Below, in pieces: positions 44,012-51,030 of a stretch of DNA of 64,000 nucleotides; positions within the stretch are counted from its first letter, which is position 1; each line of letters starts with the position of its first letter. Source of the DNA: CAZBWE01 sp964568985 (lineage in GTDB: Bacteria; Planctomycetota; Phycisphaerae; Sedimentisphaerales; Anaerobacaceae); assembly GCA_964568985.1 (NCBI GenBank), contig CAZMSP010000001.1:1-64000 (forward strand), given 5' to 3'. A program made the translations under genes and the position numbers. A model generated the notes under the pieces. That model ran no database searches and was not told the DNA's origin. It worked only from the letters and a program-made list of their open reading frames with translations.

Positions 44012-45526
44012 TCAATACCTTCTTGATACGGTTTTGGCTGGTTGGGTGTAATTAACGAAGAAATAGCGTAAGGCGTCGATGGGATGGTCGTATAGGCCGT
44101 CTTTCAACGGCAGCTCATTATCAGCAGTACCCGAATCCGGATAATGATAACAACGCAGGGCCTCTATCAAGCGGGGGCATCTGGGTAAGATAATAAGCGA
44201 GTTTTTGCCGTCGCCACGGCGGATGGCCCTTCGAATAAGCTCGATGCCCTCAAGGATAGTGCTTTTGCGATAGCGAACCTGTATGCCGAGCGAACGCAGT
44301 TCGCGAACGGTACTCGTGCCGGTGACATCATTCACACCGGCACCGGCTGGGTCGCAAAAGGTTGCTGCCACTTTTTCTTCACTGCAGGGCGTTCTGGTTT
44401 TCAACTCATCGGCATGGACATCAACCGTAGCCCTTGTGCGGACATACTCATCTATCACCCGCACGACGCCGGTACTATCGACCTGAATCCATAAGCATAC
44501 AAACGGATTGACAAAGCCGAAATCGAGCGAGCGATACAAAGGCAGATTCGGGTCATAATCGATAGACTTAACATGCGGGTCAGGGTCGAACTCGTTAAAA
44601 ACGATGTTTTCCAGCGAAGGTCTTTTGCATAGCATCTCCGCCTCGAAAGCCGCCCTGCTTGCACGGCGCATCTGCGTAATACAATCATCAATTTTCAGAT
44701 AGCCGTTTGCCCGTTTTGCCTTGCCCTGGCAATCGCTCCATAAGGGACACTGCGAGCAGTTTCTGTCGGTGCATTTTTCGATTACCTCCCAGACACACCA
44801 TTTGAAGACCGGCGTGTCAAGCTTTTGTGCATCTGAGACGATTTTTTGCATCAGGCCGTATGGGCGGTGCATCGTGCTGATGGTCTCCATCGCAGCGATG
44901 ATATTGTCCGTGCTTTGTGTTGTGAACTTCGCAGCAGAAAAGACATCTTCATCAAAAAGCTCGACCTCATCGCAGCGGAGCTTCTGGATGTGCTGGCCTC
45001 GAACACTTGTCGCCGACTGCGTCAGGACCTCTATGGATGAGCCATTTATAAATCGGCATTTTGTTTTTAGAGCCGGACTGGAGAGAAACTCGTCAAAGCC
45101 ATTGTTTAGGAAGCTGGTCATATATTCGTACATCCTGCCGGATTGTTCGCCCGAGCCGCCGAGGATTCTGATGCGGCAGTCGGGCTTAAAGATACAGTCT
45201 AAAAGCGTTGCGACGGCAGCTAATTCGGTCTTGCCGCCGGCCCGGTTGGCCCAGACAACGCAATCTGCGTTTTTTGTCCCTCGTCTCTCGTCCCTCGTCC
45301 CTCGTATATGTGCAAGGTCTGCAGTGAAGCTGTGCCAGAGATAGTCCATAGGTGCATTATGCTCTGGGCAGATTCTTTCGTTCGGGATGTCGATGCCCAG
45401 AAAAACCTTGGCGTAATTTTTTAGATCGTGTCTTGTCGCTGGCAGAGTCCGTCTTAATTGGTGATAAGTATGTGCGGCCTTGTCGAGGCCTGCAGACATC
45501 GGTTCAAATAGCGTCAGATTTGACAT
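44012..45526 (-). CDS. terL: Phage terminase large subunit
   Basis: The 504-residue packaging motor. The ATPase domain has Walker A NRAGGKTE (about residues 94-101) and Walker B LRCDEVELFDED. The nuclease domain has YRSLDFGFVNPF, ATFCDPAG and YDHPIDALRYF, so both activities look intact. Start at ATG 45526 has GGAGGG upstream. Residues RGTRDERRGT (about 75-84), just before Walker A, are encoded by a TCGTCCC-type heptamer tract at 45276-45305, so a repeat is tolerated in a functional gene. The gap from terL to portal is filled by cargo. Confidence 0.92.
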   Translation of the reverse strand: MSNLTLFEPMSAGLDKAAHTYHQLRRTLPATRHDLKNYAKVFLGIDIPNERICPEHNAPMDYLWHSFTADLAHIRGTRDERRGTKNADCVVWANRAGGKTELAAVATLLDCIFKPDCRIRILGGSGEQSGRMYEYMTSFLNNGFDEFLSSPALKTKCRFINGSSIEVLTQSATSVRGQHIQKLRCDEVELFDEDVFSAAKFTTQSTDNIIAAMETISTMHRPYGLMQKIVSDAQKLDTPVFKWCVWEVIEKCTDRNCSQCPLWSDCQGKAKRANGYLKIDDCITQMRRASRAAFEAEMLCKRPSLENIVFNEFDPDPHVKSIDYDPNLPLYRSLDFGFVNPFVCLWIQVDSTGVVRVIDEYVRTRATVDVHADELKTRTPCSEEKVAATFCDPAGAGVNDVTGTSTVRELRSLGIQVRYRKSTILEGIELIRRAIRRGDGKNSLIILPRCPRLIEALRCYHYPDSGTADNELPLKDGLYDHPIDALRYFFVNYTQPAKTVSRRY

Positions 45527-45841
45527 TGCTGTCACCCTCCATTGATAAGGCAAATTTTTTTGCTTTTTTTCCAACACACTTCTATAAACTGCGTATACTT
45601 TATACAGATAGACTTATATGAGACTGTGCTTCATGGGCTGGCGCTGCTGTGGGCCTTGGAGGCACAGATGATGATACAAGAGAGACGAGTCTGGACAGAT
45701 ATAAAGAAAAAATATAAAGAACGGACCACCGTCTCTCTTTTTTTGCATCTCTATTGATTTGCGCAACATCCCTCATCCACAGAACTACATCACTATTTGG
45801 CAAAAGGATTATCTCATCAATAGCGGCTAATCTTTGCGTTT

Positions 45842-46474
45842 TCATCTTTTCTCCATAAAAGCATAGTTTGCAAGGTGGGAAACAGATTTACCTTTTATTT
45901 CTATTGTCTTTAATTCATCTATTTTGAAGTGCGGACTGAAGAGGTCTCTCAGTTCATCCTCAGATGAGAAATACAAAACAGTTCCCAGTGAAGTATTTCT
46001 GTATTTTCCTTGGCCTCCAAATTGGGTGCCCTTATCGCTGAAACAAACAGAAAGGTACTTTCCTCCAGGATTAAGCATTCTATAGACGCTTTGAACGTAT
46101 TTGTCCCTTGTCTGGGGGAAAATATGATGCAGCAACTCCCACTCATAAGCAAAGTCAAAGGCCTCGTTAACTTTATCCAAATCACTAAGAACGTCAGCTA
46201 CAAGAAAGTGGCACTTTACTCCCTTGACCTTGGCTTTTTCCTCGGCAATTTTTATCGCCGTCGGGGCAATATCTACTGCTGTGACATCAAATCCCATGCT
46301 CGCAAGGTAAATAGCGTGATTGCCAGCACCACAGCCTAAATCAACAGTTTTGTAGGGTTTCACTTTTCCACTCTCTACTAACCGGACCAGAGCGTCTGGA
46401 GGGACCTCCATATTCCAGGGAATCTCTTCAGGAGGCAGTTCTCTGTAAATTCTGTCCATTTCTTCCTGCTGCAT
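45842..46474 (-). CDS. Class I SAM-dependent methyltransferase
   Basis: A 210-residue methyltransferase resembling the TehB/thiopurine group. IPWNMEVPPDALVRLVESG precedes motif I, VDLGCGAGNHAIYLA; VTAVDIAPTAIKIAEEKA, VADVLSDL and ELLHHIFPQTRDKYV follow. The substrate is unknown. In phage context such enzymes can modify DNA, proteins or small molecules, but it could also be cargo. It lies between terL and terS with 160-300-base gaps that hold no convincing gene; a heptamer tract lies downstream of the terS stop. Confidence 0.85.
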   Translation of the reverse strand: MQQEEMDRIYRELPPEEIPWNMEVPPDALVRLVESGKVKPYKTVDLGCGAGNHAIYLASMGFDVTAVDIAPTAIKIAEEKAKVKGVKCHFLVADVLSDLDKVNEAFDFAYEWELLHHIFPQTRDKYVQSVYRMLNPGGKYLSVCFSDKGTQFGGQGKYRNTSLGTVLYFSSEDELRDLFSPHFKIDELKTIEIKGKSVSHLANYAFMEKR

Positions 46475-46629
46475 AGTACGGTAGGCACTCCACTATTTAG
46501 CAAAAGGTTCGTTTTTATGAAATCTTATTAAACATAAGTTTAATTAGCGAATTTTTATTAAAGATTTTGGGCAAAAAGTTTAATAAAGGCGTCGGATTTA
46601 GCCCGTTATCCTGATATCCGGTTCTCCTG

Positions 46630-47103
46630 CTACCTGATTTCCTGATCATCTGTCTTCTGCTCCTGTGCTAAGACTTCCAGAATTTTGCTTGCGGTTTCCG
46701 GCGATAGGCCGCCTGCGGCGGATTCGTCCATCGTCCCTCGTCTATCGTCACTCGTCTCCCCTCGCACAACCGGCTGCATAGAAATAATATCAAGGCAGGC
46801 CTTGCGGGCGGTCTCTTGATTTTCCGATTCAGTAAGCTGAACGAGCTTCGCCGCAGCTAAGGTGGCGTACCTCGCAACCAAAGCGGCGCTCTGTCGATAA
46901 GCAGCGGCGATGCGTCGGTCAAACTGCTCAGCGAAACAATCATCGGTAAGCCATTTGTAATATTGGTTTCGACTCACATTATATTTTTCCAGCACGGCCT
47001 GCTCATCCAGCTCGCCGCTAAATATCTCATCGAGCATTGCTTGCTGCTTCTTTGTAAGGCTTGTCCGCCGTCTTTTTGGCGGATTCTTTGTTTTAGCCAT
47101 CAA
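46630..47103 (-). CDS. terS: Terminase small subunit-like protein
   Basis: A 157-residue DNA-binding protein with an N-terminal basic segment (NPPKRRRTSLTKKQ), a helix-turn-helix (AVLEKYNVSRNQYYKWLTD) and helices, then a tail. The pattern is that of terminase small subunits which recognise packaging sites. The tail (from about residue 118, RGETSDDRRGTMDESAAGG) is encoded by a heptamer tract plus a GCCGCCTGCGGCGG palindrome, so repeats have replaced or extended the original end. It is 16 bases after the ParB-like gene and is expressed with the early genes. Confidence 0.75.
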   Translation of the reverse strand: MMAKTKNPPKRRRTSLTKKQQAMLDEIFSGELDEQAVLEKYNVSRNQYYKWLTDDCFAEQFDRRIAAAYRQSAALVARYATLAAAKLVQLTESENQETARKACLDIISMQPVVRGETSDDRRGTMDESAAGGLSPETASKILEVLAQEQKTDDQEIR

Positions 47104-47119
47104 TGATTACTCCTTCTCG

Positions 47120-47860
47120 TCAAGGCGTAGGCCTTGACGTAACCTGAAATCCCAAAAGGGCCTTGATTTGTGCCTGTTTGTGGTCGAGGTAATATTGGCA
47201 GATAGCCGACAGTGCTGATGCTCTTTTGGTTGCTTTTGTCCGCCTGTCGTTTGGTGGGTTGGTATATGAATAGTCAAGAACCCCAGTCCTGTCCCTGATA
47301 GGGGCGGGATTGTCCTGCAGAGCAAAATTAAGCGCGGCTTCAATGACCTGTTGCTGCTCGTCACTTACGAAAAAGACCAGCGGATTTGAAAAACTTAATG
47401 CTCGATACTCGATGCTCGATACTTGTTGGGAGTCGAGCTTGATTAGTTTTTCGAGCTGGGCTTTTGTCTGCGGCAGCAGCTTTGCAAGTTCACTTGTTTG
47501 CATTCGCTCGTTGAGCCGTTTTAGAAGTGCGAGTTTTTTCTCAAGCACATCTTGTCCACAGAGCCGGTTAAGCGTTGCAAGCAGTATGTCTGCCTGCTCA
47601 TCGTCAATGTCCCAGACGATTGCATCTGCCTCTTTTCTGCCAAGCTTTTTTAAGGCCAGCCAGCGATGATGGCCGTTGATAATCTGAAAACAATCTGGAT
47701 GCTCGATACCGGATACTGGACGGACAATCAAGGGCTCATATCGGCCGGTCCGCTCGATGTTGCGAACGAGCTTTGCAAAATTTGCCTTGCTCATTCGGTT
47801 AGGATTAGCAGGATGTGGGGCGAGTTTGTCTAAGGGTATTGACTGAATCTGATTTGTCAT
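47120..47860 (-). CDS. ParB/Srx-type nuclease-domain protein
   Basis: A 246-residue protein with an N-terminal ParB-like domain: IQSIPLDKLAPHPANPN, then RYEPLIVRPV and the characteristic IINGHHRWLALKKLG (GxxHR motif). No clear partition HTH follows. Such domains occur in phage genes near terminases as CTP-dependent or nuclease-like proteins. Residues at about 67 and 150-160 (VSGIEHPD and SSIEYRALSF) derive from heptamer tracts at 47698-47722 and 47395-47424. It lies between the acetyltransferase and terS genes and probably belongs to an early packaging/regulation unit. Confidence 0.85.
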   Translation of the reverse strand: MTNQIQSIPLDKLAPHPANPNRMSKANFAKLVRNIERTGRYEPLIVRPVSGIEHPDCFQIINGHHRWLALKKLGRKEADAIVWDIDDEQADILLATLNRLCGQDVLEKKLALLKRLNERMQTSELAKLLPQTKAQLEKLIKLDSQQVSSIEYRALSFSNPLVFFVSDEQQQVIEAALNFALQDNPAPIRDRTGVLDYSYTNPPNDRRTKATKRASALSAICQYYLDHKQAQIKALLGFQVTSRPTP

Positions 47861-47871
47861 ATTTCTTAATT

Positions 47872-48624
47872 CTAAATTCTCAATTCTAAATTCTTACTGA
47901 GCCATATGTAATAGACCGGCCTGTCGGTCAGTTTGCTCAGTATGTATCTTGTCCTTTCTGGGCCCGGCGGCATCATTCTACGTTTGCCGTAGCTTTGCAG
48001 AAAGCGTCTTATTTCAAGCTCGATAAATTCAGATTGTTCTTTTGGGAGCTTGTCAAGTTTTCGCTGTACATACTCGGCATCGATGAGTTGATGTCCTTCT
48101 ATGCCGGCGAGGTTGAACGCCTCGATGAGTCGTGAGCATCTTGCGGGAGTTTTTGCATTGTATGGCTTCATTCCGGCTTTTTCAAAGAACGGATTTATCA
48201 GTCCCATCACCGCCATCGCCTCGATGATGGGGACATTGAGCAGGGGCATTGTCTCGCTGACTAATCGAGTGGCCAGGCCGAGCGAGCGGAATCTCGGCTC
48301 AACGATAACCCTGCTTATTCTGCGGATATTTTTATTGATAAGCGCCAGCTGAGTGCTTCTATCCAGGCCGACGAATAAATCGCCGGTAGCAATATTGCGA
48401 AGCTCAAGCGCAGGAGTCGGCATTGTATAAGCGATAACACCGATAGTTTTTATGCCTGCTCGCTGAGCCAGCACAGAATCGCCCCTAAGCGCAAAGATGA
48501 CGGCAAACGGCCCCAGCCGAGAGTCACGGTAGTGGTAATGTGACAGCGATTCGTAATCCTCGATGTTGCCCGGGACAACCTGCAGTCTTTTACATATTGA
48601 GCAGCTTTTTCGTCGTACGTCCAT
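47872..48624 (-). CDS. Acetyltransferase-like partner of the ABC ATPase (COG2401-type half)
   Basis: A 250-residue protein. A short CSIC near the N terminus is followed by a GNAT-like core: SHYHYRDSRLGPFAVIF, GIKTIGVIAYTMP, SRVIVEPRFRSLGLATRLV (the acetyl-CoA-binding R/Q-x-x-G-x-A turn) and AVMGLINPFFEKAGM. Length and order fit the acetyltransferase part of COG2401 proteins, in which it is joined to an ABC ATPase. Here it follows the ATPase in the same reading frame after one TAG and one codon. Its start lies within a heptamer tract. An AATTCTA-type heptamer tract covers the stop (47869-47896). Its function is unknown. Confidence 0.78.
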   Translation of the reverse strand: MDVRRKSCSICKRLQVVPGNIEDYESLSHYHYRDSRLGPFAVIFALRGDSVLAQRAGIKTIGVIAYTMPTPALELRNIATGDLFVGLDRSTQLALINKNIRRISRVIVEPRFRSLGLATRLVSETMPLLNVPIIEAMAVMGLINPFFEKAGMKPYNAKTPARCSRLIEAFNLAGIEGHQLIDAEYVQRKLDKLPKEQSEFIELEIRRFLQSYGKRRMMPPGPERTRYILSKLTDRPVYYIWLSKNLELRI

Positions 48625-48672
48625 CGTCTATCGTCCATCGTCCATCGTCTGTCTTCTGACCTCTGACTTCTT
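48617..48672. repeat. Heptamer tract across the ATPase/acetyltransferase junction
   Basis: On the minus strand, ACGATGG units appear at the end of the ATPase gene and one unit reads ACGATAG, which supplies the TAG stop at 48630-48628. The following unit again reads ACGATGG and supplies the ATG start of the acetyltransferase. Further left-hand units read AGAAGTC and AGAGGTC. Confidence 0.85.
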
Positions 48673-49302
48673 ATAGATAACCTGCGTCTCGCCTGACAGC
48701 TCTTGTACGACCAGAACATCAGGTATCAGGTCGAGAAGTATGTCATCGTGGCTTGCCGCCAAGACAAATGTCACGCCTTTTCGTTTTGCAAATTTGTGTA
48801 TATTGTGCGAAATCACAGCAGCGGTAATGCGGTCGAGGTTTGAGCAAAACTCATCTGCGAAAATAAATTTTTTACCCTCTGCAAGTGCCATCGCTATGCG
48901 GAACCGGTATTGTTGGCCTTCGCTGAGATTGGCCGGCTGATTGAGAATGCGGAAGACGTCGTTGAGACCTGCTGTGCTGAGTGTTCTAAGGCAGGAGAGA
49001 AAGTCACCATCAATACAATCGATGAGGGTTTTGTCTCTCGGAAGTTTTATTCGAGCGAGGTTCACTCTGTCTGATGCAGGGATTGATTTTTCCAGCTCAC
49101 CCAACAGTACGCTTTTACCTGCACCCGATGGGCCGGTGATATAAACGATGTCACCATCGTTGATTTGAAGTCGGCAGTTAAAATTGATATGATTATTCTT
49201 GAGCCGGTCCACTGTCAGGCCGAACATCCTGCAAACCTGAGCGACCTTGTCGCTAATCCGTCCATTCCATTGAAAGCTTTTTGATATACTGTATGTCGGC
49301 AT
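48628..49302 (-). CDS. ABC-type ATPase (COG2401-like), same frame as downstream acetyltransferase
   Basis: A 224-residue ATPase with Walker A ITGPSGAGKSVLL, the ABC signature NLSEGQQYRFRIA, Walker B FIFADEFCSNLD and the H-loop LAASHDD. There is no membrane domain, so this is a soluble ABC ATPase. With the acetyltransferase ORF it equals a COG2401-type fusion of about 476 residues interrupted by one TAG. Start at 49302 (MPTYSISK) has AGGAG very close; a TTG eight codons earlier is also possible. It follows the HTH regulator by about 50 bases. What such proteins do is not known; here they are tied to phage packaging genes. Confidence 0.85.
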   Translation of the reverse strand: MPTYSISKSFQWNGRISDKVAQVCRMFGLTVDRLKNNHINFNCRLQINDGDIVYITGPSGAGKSVLLGELEKSIPASDRVNLARIKLPRDKTLIDCIDGDFLSCLRTLSTAGLNDVFRILNQPANLSEGQQYRFRIAMALAEGKKFIFADEFCSNLDRITAAVISHNIHKFAKRKGVTFVLAASHDDILLDLIPDVLVVQELSGETQVIYKKSEVRRQTMDDGR

Positions 49303-49352
49303 AGCTCCTACTTCATTATTTTTCAATCACGAAATATACAGATTTCACCGAT

Positions 49353-49892
49353 TTATTTTTTATTTTCTGCGGTTTCTTTTTTCTGGTCTTCTTTGTGGCT
49401 TTGTGTCTTCATGGCTAATATATGTTGTTGGATTTTTTTTATGATTTGTCGAGTTCGATGGTACGTCCATTGTCGTTTTGCTGCGATTTTTCTTATTGAC
49501 AGGCCCAGCAGAAAGTACTCTTTTGCGATAATCATTTCGTTGGCGGTTAATTTGTCGCGGTTTCGTAGACAGGCGATATATTTCCCATCTATCAGCCGTT
49601 CGATAATCCCGTTTATTCTTCGAGAGATGCTTGTCTCATCCATTCCAGCCAGCCGACCCATCTGACGAAAGCTATTGCTGTTGTCCAGATACATTGTCAT
49701 CAGCAGTTTATCTTTTCCTTTGAGCAGATTCACCCTGTTGTGCAAAAGTTCGATTCTGTCGCGATAATCGGCCTTTGTTTTAAGCGTCTTTTGCGAGAGG
49801 TTATCGTGAATTTTTTCCGTCCCATTCTCTGTAGCACTGCGACTCGTGCTTCGCAGCGCTTCGCAGAGTAGCAAGGGTGAATTACGAACCAT
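49353..49892 (-). CDS. Tandem helix-turn-helix regulator (sigma-like region 4)
   Basis: A 179-residue DNA-binding protein. The middle has LMTMYLDNSNSFRQMGRLAGMDETSISRRI (about 64-93), a sigma-70 region-4/HTH pattern, and a second HTH follows in LSIRKIAAKRQWTYHRTRQII (about 131-151). The N-terminal 20 residues (PLLLCEALRSTSRSATEN) are encoded by the repeat at 49831-49873. ATG 49892 follows GAGGTG. As first gene after the cluster's promoter it is the likely activator or repressor of the packaging genes. Confidence 0.75.
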   Translation of the reverse strand: MVRNSPLLLCEALRSTSRSATENGTEKIHDNLSQKTLKTKADYRDRIELLHNRVNLLKGKDKLLMTMYLDNSNSFRQMGRLAGMDETSISRRINGIIERLIDGKYIACLRNRDKLTANEMIIAKEYFLLGLSIRKIAAKRQWTYHRTRQIIKKIQQHILAMKTQSHKEDQKKETAENKK

Positions 49893-50203
49893 CACACCTC
49901 AAATCCCCTCCCTTCTTGGCTGATTACCAACCCACAGTTTTCTTGCTCCTGCTTTTGCAGGGTTAAACCTGCCATGCTTATGGCGGGTAAACTTATCTCT
50001 GCAGAAGTGGGGAAGAAGGGGTGGTAGGTTTGTCTCGTCCAGTTCCGCCACTCGTCTCGGCGGAGGCTCGCCGCATCGGAGCGGGATAGGCTTCGTTGTA
50101 GGCGAGAGGTCTTCAAATGAGCTGGCGAAAGCTGTTTTGAAAAAAGCTGCATTTTTGACCTTCAATGCTATTGTTTGTTAAGTAATTACTAAACACCGAT
50201 GAA
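49893..50203. other. Leader of the phage-like early operon; possible small ORF
   Basis: About 310 bases between the -10 box and the HTH gene. An 86-codon frame (50152 down to 49892) ends with its stop overlapping the start of the HTH gene, and an 88-codon frame in another phase overlaps it. Neither product resembles a known family, and the stretch contains GCGG/CCGC and CCTGCCATG/CATGGCAGG palindromes, so I do not call a gene. Confidence 0.4.
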
Positions 50204-50276
50204 ATATTAACATATTTTAGAACTTTGTCAAGTATTTTGTAAGATTTTTTACAAATTTTTTTTAAAATTTGTAAAA
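50204..50276 (-). promoter_or_regulatory. Early promoter of the phage-like cluster with operator array
   Basis: On the minus strand TTGACA (50231-50226) and TAATAT (50209-50204) are 16 bases apart. Directly upstream lie TTTGTAA (50236-50242), TTTTACAAATTTT (50247-50259) and AAAATTTGTAAAA (50264-50276). The last two form a perfect 13-base inverted repeat, and the first two also pair. Three alternating half-sites in 41 bases suggest cooperative binding of a regulator. Confidence 0.75.
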
Positions 50277-50920
50277 TAGTGAATCTTTCGTTGATTTTTA
50301 GAGTTCTGTGTGATTTTTCAGCAGATATTTGGGTGTTTTAATGTTGGAGTTAAATAGAGAGTGGATAAGATGGTGCAAAAGCATCTTATAGTTGACAGGA
50401 GCAAAAACAGAGGGCAGATACGGCACTTCAATCTCAAGCTTTTTAATAGCTTAGCACAGTGGTGGCAAAAACTACAAACCCCAGAAAACTCTGCGGCTGG
50501 GTATATAAAAGGAGAACAGGGCTGGGTGCGGAGGGAGAGGAAAAAGCGAGATATCCCCAGCCCTGTTGAATGCTTAAAAAATGGGTTTTATCAAATAACT
50601 CTTTTCAAATATACTAATTTTCAAAAGAATTTGTTCGTACCGGCGGAGATAATATTCATTGTAAATGACTAACTTAAAACGTTTCCATTGAATACTCTCG
50701 CCATTATATAAAATAATTTTTACCTTATATCTTGTCAAGTATTATATCAAAAATATTTCACACAAAGTTCTTGTTGTCTGCAGAAAATCCGACAAGCCTA
50801 ATTCCGGCCTATACTTACATTTCTGTAGCGATGTCTTACAAAAATTACAAAAAGCCGCTGACTCAGTCTTATCGGCAGAATCAGCAACTTTGCCGAAGGC
50901 TGGATATCAAAAACCCATTA
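50277..50920. other. Non-coding right boundary of the phage-like cluster
   Basis: No gene with conserved features. It contains the hairpin at 50514-50566 and AT-rich DNA, and runs up to the aspS promoter. A 103-codon plus-strand frame at 50361-50672 crosses the hairpin and is not credible. No integrase-type attachment repeat was found by eye. Confidence 0.5.
50514..50566. terminator. Strong hairpin, terminator-like
   Basis: AACAGGGCTGGG (50514-50525) pairs perfectly with CCCAGCCCTGTT (50555-50566); the 29-base loop is purine-rich. Stem core GGGCTGG is also the core of the hairpin at 22763, at the other edge of the cluster. Confidence 0.6.
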
Positions 50921-50949
50921 TTGACGAAATAACTGCAGTGCACTATCAT
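50921..50949 (+). promoter_or_regulatory. Sigma-70-like promoter of aspS
   Basis: TTGACG at 50921-50926 and TATCAT at 50944-50949 are separated by 17 bases. A second -10-like TATAAT lies at about 50959. The leader is about 75 bases and ends in AAGAGAG before the ATG. Confidence 0.65.
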
Positions 50950-51030
50950 AAAGACGCGTATAATATATGCTTATAAAGAACCTTAATTAGTAGATTCAAA
51001 CACAGGGTACGGATTAAGAGAGATTTTACG

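Noticed and set aside
45600..45845. 81-codon minus-strand frame whose ATG overlaps the methyltransferase stop (ATGA)
   Set aside because: Start overlap looks attractive, but the product is low in structure and rich in Ser/Pro at the end, in a non-coding AT-rich stretch with no recognisable motif.
14635..49302. Stop-codon reassignment suggested by in-frame TAA (14662) and TAG (48628)
   Set aside because: Many well-defined genes here end properly at TAA and TAG (for example dnaK, purM), so these are local events.
22917..50276. Typical integrated prophage with attachment sites
   Set aside because: No integrase, no tRNA gene at either end, and no long direct repeat at the borders found by eye.
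50361..50672. 103-codon plus-strand frame in the right border region
   Set aside because: It runs through the perfect hairpin at 50514-50566, has no ribosome site, and its product shows no family features.
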